DNA of 64,000 bases from Deroplatys truncata (Eukaryota > Arthropoda > Insecta > Mantodea > Mantidae). The notes below the pieces were generated by a model, which saw only the letters and a program-made list of their open reading frames with translations, ran no database searches and was not told where the DNA came from. This document shows, piece by piece, positions 24,283 to 34,418 of the stretch. Location of the stretch: assembly GCA_030765065.1 (NCBI GenBank), contig CM060990.1, forward strand, positions 675,179,618-675,243,617. The letters are read 5' to 3'. The translations under genes and the position numbers were made by a program. How positions within the stretch are numbered: position 1 is the stretch's first letter; every line of letters starts with the position of its first letter.

Positions 24283-24705
24283 GATGTCAGCAAACAAACA
24301 GAAACTGGAGTCAAATTGTTAAACAATATAACGGCATCAAACTCCCAGTAATAACCGTCCATTAAGCAGTTCTGCTGCAACATCATAAAGATAGAATTAT
24401 ATCTACAATGGATTGAACACATTTGCGATGCTGCAGGTGTCTCTATGTCATATCAGCAAATAATTACGTTCTCCAGGAGCATCATCATAAAGATAGAATT
24501 ATATCTACAATGATTGTACACATTTGCGATGCTGCAGGTGTCTCTATGTCATCTCAGCAAATAAACAAGCAACTGGAGTCACATCGTTAAGCGATATAAC
24601 ATCAAGCTTACAATAATAACCAGTTCTGCTGCAGCATCATAAAGATAGAACTTTATCTACAGTAGATTGGACACATTTACGATGCTGCAGGTGTCACTAA
24701 CGCAA
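24283..24705 (+). repeat. Minisatellite, three irregular units
   Basis: The string catcataaagatagaa, followed by atctacaatg and cacatttgcgatgctgcagg, occurs three times (about 24382, 24483 and 24627). Flanking unit sequence (cagcaaacaaacagaaactg or cagcaaataaacaagcaact) is present for units 1 and 3 and deleted in the middle one. Confidence 0.8.
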
Positions 24706-24819
24706 GAAAGCGTCGCGTGAAGTAATCTTTACGAGGTGTTGGCCTGGTTAGTTACCTTTATGTCTCCTATCTCAAGCCGTTAGGGCAAAGAGTCGTATTA
24801 CTCCGTTATCTCAGCCTTT

Positions 24820-25790
24820 CTCCTGGCACGTGATACGAGGGTGTTTCACATCATTGCTGAATTCAAGCAACAATCCATGGAGTGGAGGCACACAACATTC
24901 CCCGTGAAGAAGAAATTCAAACAGACATCCACTCACAAGATCATGTGCACGGTTCTTTGGGACAGACAAGTGTTTTGCTGGTTGAGTTCTTCCCCACGAT
25001 TGTGACAATCAGTAGCCGAGTGGCTAGACTGCTCACCTCTCACCAAAGCAAGCCGGGGTCATTCCCAAGAAACCGCATGTGGGATTTATGGTAGACAAAC
25101 CGGCGTCTGGGCGGGTTTTCTCCGGGTTATCCGGTTTCCCCGCCATTTATTCCACCAATTGGTCCATCATCATCTTTCCTTCCAGTCATCTTACCGTCAT
25201 ACCATATCTTCTCCTTCCTCACTCTCATACCAGACTTCGGGCTGTTCACCCATCCTGGCTGTTCTCTCTGTTCCATAGTCTGTGGTAACCGACAAGCGTC
25301 TGACCCCATGCACCTGCATGTAAGTCCTGGGGGATGTAAGCCCTAACAACGGAGAGGTTAAACAGAGAAAGAAGAAGAATGTGACAGTCAACAAAGACGT
25401 CTATTGTGAGACACCACGAAAGCTCCGTCGTACAATGCAGAACAAAAGGCGTAGAATGCTTTCGTGTGGAATCTTTTGGTTTATGACAATGCCCGGCCAC
25501 ACACAGCCAAATTCAAGAGCTGATCGATAATTTGGTTGGGAACGATTCGACCACCCTCCCTACAGTCCAAATTTGGCACCAAGCGATTTTTATTTGTTTC
25601 TTCATGTGAAGGAATTCCTTGGTGGAAAACATTTCAACTACGATGATGTTGCGAAAGAAGAAGTGCAGACTTGGCTTTCATCACAGGCGGCATCATTCTT
25701 TGACGAAGGCATACAAAAACTGTTTTCCCGTTACAAGTTCCTGATCATCGGCGGTGAACTATGTGGAGAAGTAGTGTAAGGTGAAAGGCA
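24820..25790 (+). pseudogene. Mariner transposase remnant (second family), split by a SINE
   Basis: The part left of the SINE reads FHIIAEFKQQSMEWR, then a PVKKKFKQT-like stretch and VLLVEF, as in the first catalytic region of mariner transposases. The usual DE(T) motif is degraded to DTR. The part right of the SINE reads VTVNKDVYCETPRKLRRTMQ and NKRRRMLSCG. With one frame change, FDHPPYSPNLAPSDFYLF, KEFLGGKHFNYDDVAKEEV and FFDEGIQKLFSRY follow, matching the C-terminal third (third catalytic Asp in LAPSDF). It is dead through frameshifts and the insertion. Confidence 0.88.
25012..25379 (+). repeat. tRNA-derived SINE, family 4, nested in mariner
   Basis: The head gtagccgagtggctagactg carries a Leu/Ser-like A box, followed by a B-box-like ggggtcattccc. 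The body includes gcgggttttctccgggttat and cggtttccccgcca, and the tail is purine-rich (agagaaagaagaagaa). The target duplications are tgtgacaatca (25001-25011) and tgtgacagtca (25380-25390). Open frames on both strands here are spurious. Confidence 0.88.
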
Positions 25791-26743
25791 ATGAATGATG
25801 ATGAAGTATTCAGAAAATAATGTTTTCTGTTGTTTATTTTAAAAAACATTATCGGTACTTACTTTAAAAACACTCCTCGGAGATTATTTTACAGAGGCAT
25901 CTAATATAATAAACTAACAATTAATCTAATTCATTTCTGTTTAAAACTAAGGAATAATTAAAACGGTGACGACATAATGAATTACACGACCTACGGAGCG
26001 AGTGATACGACAACTGTCCTGATTGAGTATTAAATCACGTCACTTATCATCAGGACCCGGAGTTTGCTAACCTAAAATGTTTGAAAATAACATGAAATTA
26101 CACTAAAACTTTTAAAGGTGACTTAATAATTACAAAACACGATCTAAAACTGAGATTTATTTAATAGGTATATTGAAATTAGTGTATAAAGTTATAAATT
26201 TATTTATACATGGGCATAACTGCCATACAAGCAGAAAAAGTGGGGAGGTAAAGAATAGGGATAAGATGATTTAGAAAATTAATTTAAAGTATATTTGTTC
26301 TATGTTCTTGTTTGAAGAATTTGAAAAGAAAATTTAGAAAATAGTTGTTTTTGAAGATCTCACAAAGCTGCAGCATTAACTGTTTTGAGTTCTCAGATTA
26401 TACAAAATTCATTGCGAATGAAGGGGACTTCACTGCCTTTGACAACAGCAACTTGACTGTACGCATTCATTAACGCGAAAAACGGAAGACTGACCTGTCT
26501 CATTCCTAGTATGAGACACGAATTCATAATTGTAATTTTACTTTTTCCCCTGACAGCCTCCCCTCCATCCACAAGCAAACCTTTCCAGCCGAACCATTAA
26601 GTGCGAATGTGCTTTTTTCCCCCAAGAATGCCAATAAAGTAAATATAATAAAGTTACTCATACTGCTCAGCTGAATAGACAAATTTCTGGTGTTTGAAAA
26701 GTTATGGTTATGTAAAACGTGAATAAAAATTCGTTATACAGGT
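25791..26743. other. No gene seen
   Basis: Very AT-rich sequence. Nothing was recognised on either strand. Confidence 0.55.
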
Positions 26744-27096
26744 GGACCATTTAATATGAGACTGTAAAATAGTTCCAAAACTAAGCGCTGTAGAAAGAAA
26801 TGTCTTTCATAAAATTTGCTTGATATTATGGTGGAAAGTAAATGCCATTAGTCGTGTTTTGTTTGGAGGACGTTATGATGGCCAGTTTAGGGTCAATTTA
26901 ATTTTTTGAAATGGGGACCTACAATTTGTGTCCATTTAGATTGACCCTAAAATGACCACCACAACGTCCTTCAAATAAAACACGACCAATGACATTTAAT
27001 TTCCCCCATAATACCAAGCGGATTTTATTAAAGGCATTTGTTTCTACAACGCTTAGTTTTGGAGATATTGTACAGTCTCAACCTAAATGGCCCATT
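26744..27096. mobile_element. Compact fold-back element
   Basis: The arms of about 165 bp (26744-26910 and 26938-27096) are near-complementary. The left arm has gagactgtaaaatagttcca, then gctgtagaaagaaatgtctt. The right arm has the matching ctacaacgcttagttttgga and gtacagtctca. The loop is only about 28 bp. It belongs to the same family as the longer-loop copies at 2385 and 5300. Confidence 0.88.
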
Positions 27097-27191
27097 CTGT
27101 ATAGTCAATGCAAATGTCTTCTTTTTTTTCAATACAGATTTCCATCACGGATGCACTTTGACCTTGGGCTTATTGTGCTACCCGTATCATT

Positions 27192-28425
27192 TTAAAGCCA
27201 ATTCATTATGCCAGCACCCTTTACCAAGGAATACATTCTCATAACAGATATGGTTTCAAACTCTTCTGGTTCTAAAAACATTTTCCCAAAAGCAATGTAT
27301 CTCCTGTGAGCCACAGCCTTACAGGAGCATATGAGGTGCTGGACTGTTTCAGTTTCTTTCTTGCACAATCTGTAATCTAAGATAACCTGAAACACTCCCA
27401 TCGTGTTAAAAGATGCCCTTTTACAGGAGCATGTCCTGTGAGAAATGCAATGATTTTCTCAGCTGGAGTCTGTTACATTTAAGTAAGCTAAAGTTCTTTT
27501 CTTACATGGTTTTCTAACAAATAGTTTACAATGTTTGTTTCCTGAAGTTTTAAACCAGGTTTTATGATGTTAACTTTGGATCAGCTCCTAATAACCTCCC
27601 TTACTAAACATCGACATGTTCCCAGAGCCGGCTCTAGCCCAATAAATTGTGAATAATTGTCTTCCAAGTTTATCACCTTTTCGTTTCCCTCTATGCCATT
27701 ATGACCCGGCACCCAGATGAGTTGAACTTCATTCTGTTCTGACAAGCTTGTGAGCATGTTTAGACAGTTTAACACCAGTCCTGACGTTACCTTATGACTA
27801 CTTAGAGGTTAAGGCAGCCTGGCTATCTGAGAAGATAAGGATCTGTTTACCAATGTAAACTCCCCTTATGTTTTCACGTATGCATTGAATAATAGCATAA
27901 ATTTCTGTTTCAAAAACAGTAGCATTCACCCAAGGGAAAAAAAAACTTTTTGCACCTTGGTCTTATGCCATATATCTACTCCGTATCCTGTTCCTGAGCC
28001 ATCCTTTCAACCATCTGTAAACCACATCAACGTTTTCACAAGTTTTCAGAGTTTCATTCGTCCAACATTCAGGATCAGTAATGACCCTGAAGCTCTTTAT
28101 AAAGTGTTTAATTGTAATTATATAGTCTGATGGCATTTCTAAAGATGCAATCTTATGTATTTCCTAATTCTTAGCAAACCTGAGTCTATTTCAGGAATTG
28201 GCAGTTGCTTAGCGTGTTGCAGTCTATAGAGTGCCATTCTTGCTTCCTTCGTTACAACTAAATGCAATGGAGTCAGGTTCAAGATTGTGTTTATGGCTGC
28301 AGTAGGAGTTGTTTTCATAACTCCTGTAACAGCCATACATGTTGTTCCTTGAACTTTATTTAGTTAATTTGTAGAGCCTGTTTGAAGGACCTTAGGCCAC
28401 AAAATAAGTGCCCCATAGGCAGTGT
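27192..28425 (-). pseudogene. Non-LTR retrotransposon remnant: end of RT and RNase H
   Basis: Reading the minus strand from 28425, GALILWPKVLQTG is followed by MAVTGVMKTTPTAAINTILN and LTPLHLVVTKEARMALYRLQ, the typical end of an RT ORF. RNase H follows as ETEIYAIIQCIRENIRG, then QILIFSDSQAALTSK (core Glu and Asp), then a stop. Next is VQLIWVPGHNGIEGNEKV, where the usual final Asp is replaced by Val. A Cys-rich tail, LCKKETETVQHLICSC, closes it. An R1/I/LOA-like clade with RNase H is likely. Stops and frame breaks make it inactive. Confidence 0.88.
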
Positions 28426-28594
28426 AAATGTAAGGGAATTGCTAAATAAGAACTCAAGAGCCAGAAAATGACCAAATAATGACACATTGTGGATAAAAAT
28501 GCTCTCAAAATATTAAAATGGCATAAATGACCAAAACGTGACATAATAAATATGTAGTTTCATAATTGGGACCCATGAAAATCTTTCATCTACA

Positions 28595-28715
28595 CCGTCG
28601 CGCAAAAAAGTGTCCCATTCCCCTAGATCGTCATAGTGTTTTTCCCTCCGTAAGGTTAGCAACTTTTAACTCTACCCAGCCGGTATCAGTTTTCTAATAA
28701 CTGGGCTGAAAAACA
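28595..28715 (-). mobile_element. MITE family B right-end fragment (reverse)
   Basis: The strings gcgcaaaaaagtgtcccatt, cccctagatcg and ctacccagccggtatcagtt are the reverse complement of the right 120 bp of family B. Confidence 0.75.
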
Positions 28716-29290
28716 ATACAGGGACATACAAAGTAACGAACACAGGTTTAGTTACCAAAAAAAAAAAGATACTGCACTTTTTTCTTTTATAATCTAGTTT
28801 TACTTTTATAATCTACATGTTTAATAGGTCCAGTTATTTATTTTCAGACACAAAAGGTGTCCCTGCTTCTTAAGGTAAAGTTTATCCAATCTGTTTTTAG
28901 ATGTTTACAGTACATGTAGCTCATTTGTGTGATTAAATCCAAGTATCACTTCTTCTTTTTTTGTTTTGTTTAGTTTTGTTTCTATGCTAGGAATGTCTGT
29001 CTTCACACAGAATCTGATGGCGATGAAACATATTCCCCTAACCATACTTTTAGTGGCCTTCCAACACTTCCACCTCCTGCTGGTCCATGTTGTCGTGCTG
29101 TTTTAGTCAATATTGTTTCCCCTGCTCTGCCGAAGCGTTCATTCCAATGTTCCTTTCATTGTTTTACAAATTTTGTTATATCTCTTGTATCACATTTTTT
29201 ATTCTCTCCATTGATGTTTTTCTTTTACTATTGTCCTTATGTTTCCGTTTTTGTTGTTCTGAGTACCTAAATGTTTAGATTTGGTGCTTT
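28716..29290. other. No gene seen
   Basis: T-rich sequence with no recognisable feature. Confidence 0.5.
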
Positions 29291-29291
29291 A

Positions 29292-29940
29292 TGGTCTGCT
29301 TTCTGTTCGATACTACAACACAGGTTCAGTTTTGGTGTTTTCTGGAGTGTTTTTCTTCTATACAACGACACAAGTTCAGTTTTGGTGTTTTCTGGAGTGT
29401 TTTTGTTCGATACTACAACACAAGTTCTGTTTTGGTGTTTTCTGGAGTGTTTTTGTTCGATACAACAACACAAGTTCTGTTTTGGTGTTTTCTGGAGTGT
29501 TTTTGTTCGGTACAACAACACAGATTTAGTTTTGGTGTTTTCTGGTCTTGTTTCTGTTCGATACTACAACACAAGTTCAGTTTTGGTGTTTTCTGGAGTG
29601 TTACTGTTCGATACAACAATGCAGGTTCAGTTTTGGTGTTTTCTGGAGTGTTTTTGTTCGATACAACAACACAAGTTCAGTTTTGGTGTTTTCTGGAGTG
29701 TTTTTGTTCGATACAACAACACAAGTTCAGTTTTGGTGTTTTCTGAGTGTTTTTGTTCGATACTACAACACAAGTTCTGTTTTGGTGTTTTTTGGAGTGT
29801 TTTTGTTCGATACTACAACACAAGTTCTGTTTTGGTGTTTTCTGGAGTGTTTCCATTCGATACAACAATGCTGGCTTAGTCTTGCTGTTTTCTCGTCTTG
29901 TTTCTGTTCGATTCAACAGCACAGGTCTGATTACAGGTTT
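29292..29940 (+). repeat. 50-bp minisatellite, about 13 units
   Basis: The unit is tctggagtgtttttgttcga, then tacaacaacacaagttctgt, then tttggtgttt. Copies start at 29341, 29391, 29441, 29491 and so on. The period is not divisible by three and the unit lacks stops, so all three plus frames are open (up to 202 codons) and each reads the same three 16-17-residue blocks in rotation. I read this as a tandem repeat and not a protein gene. Confidence 0.92.
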
Positions 29941-30005
29941 ATACATTTTTATTTATTTACATTTTTCAAATATTTATTCCTCCAAATAATATCTGGTAAA
30001 TAACT

Positions 30006-30310
30006 TTATATTTTTGCTGCTCTGTGAACTTGATGTCTAACTGCTTCAATTATACTCGTATTTTGACAGCTTGATACAGATACTCCCAAACATTTCAACT
30101 GAATTACTCGCTCAATGATTTTTCCTTTGATTTCTAACTTACACCTTAAAGGTTCTTTGGACATATGCATACATTTTGTTTTCTCCTTTGAAGTTTTGAT
30201 CCTACATAGTTCTGTTGTTGTCACAAATCTGTGTTGCAAATTTTTAAGATCCTTCTTTCTCCTAGCTATAAGAGCAGCATCTGCATAAAGAAATGTGTTT
30301 ATGCTTATAT
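30006..30310 (-). pseudogene. Non-LTR retrotransposon RT fragment with a mutated YADD box
   Basis: The minus strand reads NTFLYADAALIARRKKDLKN, then KTSKEKTKCMHMSKEP, LRCKLEIKGKIIERV and LKCLGVSVSS. This is the RT palm motif C region and what follows it in endonuclease-RT elements. The catalytic motif expected as YADD reads YADA, so the second metal-binding Asp is lost. It is cut at both ends. Confidence 0.82.
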
Positions 30311-31974
30311 TGGTATCACTTTTTAAAACAATAATTACAGACAGAGTTACATAATTTAAATTATGATATTTTAGCTAACAGAGATTTATCAAAGCTCTTA
30401 TTGATATTATGAAAAACCAATACTTGGGGCTATTTCCTTAAATTTATGCAGAACATATACAGAGCACATGCAACATTCAAAACAAAACATCTTTAACCAT
30501 TCCTTCTAGAGCTTTGAAAATTTGTAGTATGAATTAACGACTTTGACTGAATATATCCCAAAGTTTCATAACATTTGGTCAAACAGGAAAAAGTTTGAAA
30601 ATCTCCTGGGTACCCTCATAAGTATTAAATTCAGAATACATTATACTAGACGTAATTATAAGCTAATAACCCATTTTAAGGCATGTTTCCTTTATTTACG
30701 TTCCTTAATTAAGTAAGATCAACCTTCGTGTATATCGCGGAATGAACAACCAACCAACCGCAACATTTTGTTATCAGCGTTCGCCAGGTAAAATCAACCT
30801 TATAACAACAAAATCATCTCCAGTGTGTTCAAGGAGAGGAGAGTTTAGTAATCAGTGTTTGTTGTGTGGTTGAAGTATATACAAGGTAGAACTGTATTAT
30901 GAATTGCTGGTATTTTAAGTGTATTTTGTTGTTTTTATATAAAACACGAGGAAGGTGTTTATATAACAAAGTGCTTGGAGTGAGTAGTAAATAGATAGAT
31001 AAGGTATTTTATCGGTTTCAAATTATTGAAGTTATTAGATAAGTATTTAGTGCATGGGTCATTGATCGTACATGCATATTTAAGATACAAGGTATGGTGA
31101 CAAAATAAACAACAGAAAAAGAAAACAAAAAAACAAGAAAAAGGAAAATAGAGATAAATTACTTTTGACTAACTCTACAAATTTGACCTAGTGTCGCGCA
31201 CTTTAGCCAAGAAATTGGCCATGTTTTGCCAGTTCCTCTGGTCAGCCACTAGATCCCAACATGCCAATCTCTTTCTTGACGGACTTAAGGATTTTTATTT
31301 GAGTTTAATTGTTCACTGGTTCTCCCACTGAGCGCATTTCGCCAAAATATGTACCCAGTCCTCATTCAAATCACAGATTGGGTAGATTCTCCTGCCAGAA
31401 TCGTGAGTCATTTTCTGTTTCCCTCCAGCCCCCCAGTTTAAACCATGCCATTCCTGATCTTTCCTTTCTTTCTAAGTTACGTATATATGCCTCTTTACCC
31501 CAATTCAATTTTATTTCATTTGCTAGATTTAGAGAAGGTTTAATTTTACAATGCGATTCTATTTCCTGTTGGTTGGTGTCTCTTAGACTTCTTTTGACAT
31601 CTTTCCATATGTTTTGTCATTTGTTTCAGCTCTTTGCCATACTGACCCCATTCCTATTCTCCTCAAACCCCTTTCCAAATCAGCTGCCCAAAACTTAGGA
31701 GACAGGTTTTCTCGCTGGTATTTATAACTATTGGATCGTAGTGTGGAGTTATCCCAGCTGATACTTACCCCTTTGGTAAATAAAGCATAAAGTAATGTGA
31801 TTTTACAATATTTCCTGCTCAGTGTATACAAGGAATTCTTCATAAAACAAAGACAAATGAGGCATTCAAGAAAATATAAAGTTGAAATCATAATCATCGT
31901 TTCTAAGGCATTTAAACTGAAATTATTTTCTTCTTACATTATTATTAAATGATCTCAAAAGAACCAGAGGCTGT
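30311..31974. other. No gene seen
   Basis: AT-rich sequence. The overlapping open frames at 31309-31698 (plus) and 31583-31897 (minus) have no recognisable domains. Confidence 0.5.
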
Positions 31975-33028
31975 TCAATAATACCTTTTACTTGTTAATG
32001 ATATAACTATAAACATCAAATGTCAGATAGAATTGATTGCAGATGATTGTATATTTACAATAAAATTCAGAATACTGTAAATGAATCGGCGTTTCAGGGT
32101 GATTTAAATGAAGTAAGTAATTGGGCTGCTACAAGTAAAATGACAATTAATGCTAGGAAATTGGACATACACTTGGCGAGTAACGCTGGATGAGACGGCT
32201 AGGTAAATTCTGCATCTAGGAAAGCGTGGAACACATTACATTTCTTAATGAGAAAGGGAAGCACAAGGTCCAGGAAAATTGCCTACAAGTCTTGGTGCGG
32301 CCGGTTATGGAATATGGGGTGGTATGTTGGGACCCATATAGAGTTAATCAAATTGATTCGTTAGAAAAAATACAGAGAAGGGCTCTAACATCATAAAAAC
32401 AGGTAAATATTTTGGGCCTACAAAAGGGGAAGAGATTAAATGAGAGCCTTTAAAAGTTCGGCGTAAGAGGCATAGGTTATGCGCCTTATTTATAGCTTTA
32501 AGCTGGTTTAAATGCATGGGTGGGCCATAGTGAAAGATTGGAGAACCCTACACATTACGGAAGCAACGATAATTTATTTAAAATTAAGAAAAGAAGGCAC
32601 AGAATCGACGTAGGAAAACTTTCCTTTGTTAATAGAACCATTGAAGAATGGAATGAATTGCCTGTAGCAGCAGTTCAGAGCTGTCCTCTGTTCGTGAGGA
32701 AATTTAGGAAAAATCTGAATAGAATAAATGATGGATAATTTATTATAAAGGTTACTTAGATTATGCTTGAAATTCAATAGACTTGTTATGAACACTACTG
32801 GTAAACTTATTGGCTATACTGACTGGGTAGGTAATTAGTGAACATAAGTAGTAATATAATTAATGACTTCAAAGCTTTTAGCTGTTATGTTGCAAAACCA
32901 TAAACTGGTAGCTACAATAATATGTTTTGTTGATAGAACAGTTTTATTCACATTATTATTTGTGCATTTATTTTTTGTGGTGATGTTTTGTATATTTAAC
33001 TGTGCCATGGAGTAATACCCATTTGCAG

Positions 33029-33067
<39 letters not shown>

Positions 33068-33071
33068 ATAC
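31975..33071 (+). pseudogene. Non-LTR retrotransposon 3' end (RT) with AAAT-repeat tail
   Basis: The plus strand shows an RT catalytic segment IADDCIFTIK, then FQGDLNEVSNWAATSKMTIN. VRPVMEYGVVCWDPYRVNQI and DSLEKIQRRAL come next. A C-terminal block at 32520-32738 includes RIDVGKLSFVNRTIEEWNEL. Several frame breaks are present. About 290 bp of 3' untranslated sequence ends in a (taaa)n run at about 33029-33071, the usual simple tail of such elements. It is 5'-truncated. Confidence 0.85.
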
Positions 33072-33410
33072 ACGTATATTAATGTTATAAAGAGAGAAAA
33101 TGTAGTATACTTATTTGTGTTTTTGTTTGAATAGTGTCTCACGCTCGTCCTTACTACATACGTCACCACAGGCGGTGGACACTATCTATTACTCTATTTA
33201 TTTTAAGTCGCTTTAACTACAGGGTCATATCACGACGGATCTGTTAGTGGATAACTCTTAGGTCGATGTGTGGTGGAACAGTTAGCCTTATAGGCCTCAT
33301 CTCTGTAACCACCCGCTTCGTCACGTGTCCACAGAGACCTTAGTGCATAGCAACAGATCCTCTGCTTCCTGCAGGTGGCATTAGCGTGCCGTCCAGTCTA
33401 ACTGCCGCTT

Positions 33411-33790
33411 TCATATAGAAACCATTTTGTAAGCGTGAAACTTCAAGTCCAGATGCAGAATTCGCCAAGTTGTGGTCGGCGAAAGCCCCAATTCTTGCGC
33501 TCGACGAGCAATTGATTTGTTTCCGTTCTCGCGTACACTCTCACGAACGGCGCCTATGTTTTCGTTGGAGCGCTTACATCGATTACGTACAGGCGTTCTT
33601 TGATCGCTGACAGAACCACTTCTTTCAAATTTATCGATCAAACGCCGAATCGTTCTCTCGCAGGGACAATTATGCACACCGTAAACTTCATGCAATACAC
33701 GGAAGATTTGGCGAACAGATGATCCATTTTGATAATAAATTTTCACAATTTCTACCCGTTGCTGAATGCTGTAACGTTCCATGGCTATTT
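33411..33790 (-). pseudogene. Mariner-like transposase N-terminal fragment
   Basis: From ATG at 33782 on the minus strand, MERYSIQQRVEIVKIYYQNG starts an HTH, with RTIRRLIDKFERSGSVSDQR next. An AT-hook-like basic patch and a second HTH (AQELGLSPTTTWRILHLDLK) follow. It stops at 33411 with the whole catalytic domain missing. It probably belongs to the family whose C-terminal parts lie at 8309-9185 and 39798-40630, as judged from known elements with this N-terminus. Confidence 0.85.
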
Positions 33791-33971
33791 GCCAATAACA
33801 ACTGTAAGCACATGAAAAAAATGACTGCTGTAACTCAATAACAACGGCAGCTACACATGTTAAAGATAGGGCACTCTTATTGAAAAACCCTTTATATGAC
33901 AAAAATTATGTGTTTTAACGAGATCTACATTCGTTGTGTAGTAAACTTTGTGTATCTATAACGGTTTACCA

Positions 33972-34303
33972 GTTATGCAAAAGTTATTCAGAATGAAGAG
34001 GACTTTTGGGAAAATTCCCAGAAAATTCAAGATATTCATTTCATTTGCCATAAAAATATCTTAAATGTATGATATTTTAACTAAAGTCGTTAGAGCCACT
34101 TTTTAAAAATCAAAATTTTCGAAAAATATTCCATGGCGAGTTATGCAAAAGTTATTCAGAATGAAGAGGACTTTTGGGAAAATTCCCAGAAAATTCAAGA
34201 TATTCATTTCATTTGCCATAAAAATATCTTAAATGTATGATATTTTAACTAAAGTCGTTAGAGCCACTTTTTAAAAATCAAAATTTTCGAAAAATATTCC
34301 ATG
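33972..34303 (+). repeat. Perfect tandem duplication, 168-bp period
   Basis: Sequence from gttatgcaaaagttattcag to aaaatattccatg occurs twice with a 168-bp offset (33973 and 34141). By eye it is identical, which suggests a recent event. It sits at the edge of the repeat A copy that hosts the pogo element. Confidence 0.93.
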
Positions 34304-34418
34304 TAAAGGGTAGTCGTGGGTGGGAAGGTTTCCTTTAAAATCTTCATGTCGCATCTTTGAAAGATACTGAGCCTAAATACTAAGTTTGGTATTTACCCGA
34401 ATTTTCATTTTTGAGTTA

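Noticed and set aside
24283..24705. CRISPR-like direct repeats
   Set aside because: Units are long, irregular and without unique spacers; this is eukaryotic minisatellite DNA.
29271..29879. 202-codon plus-strand open frame
   Set aside because: It lies wholly within the stop-free 50-bp minisatellite and is matched by equally long frames in the other two phases.
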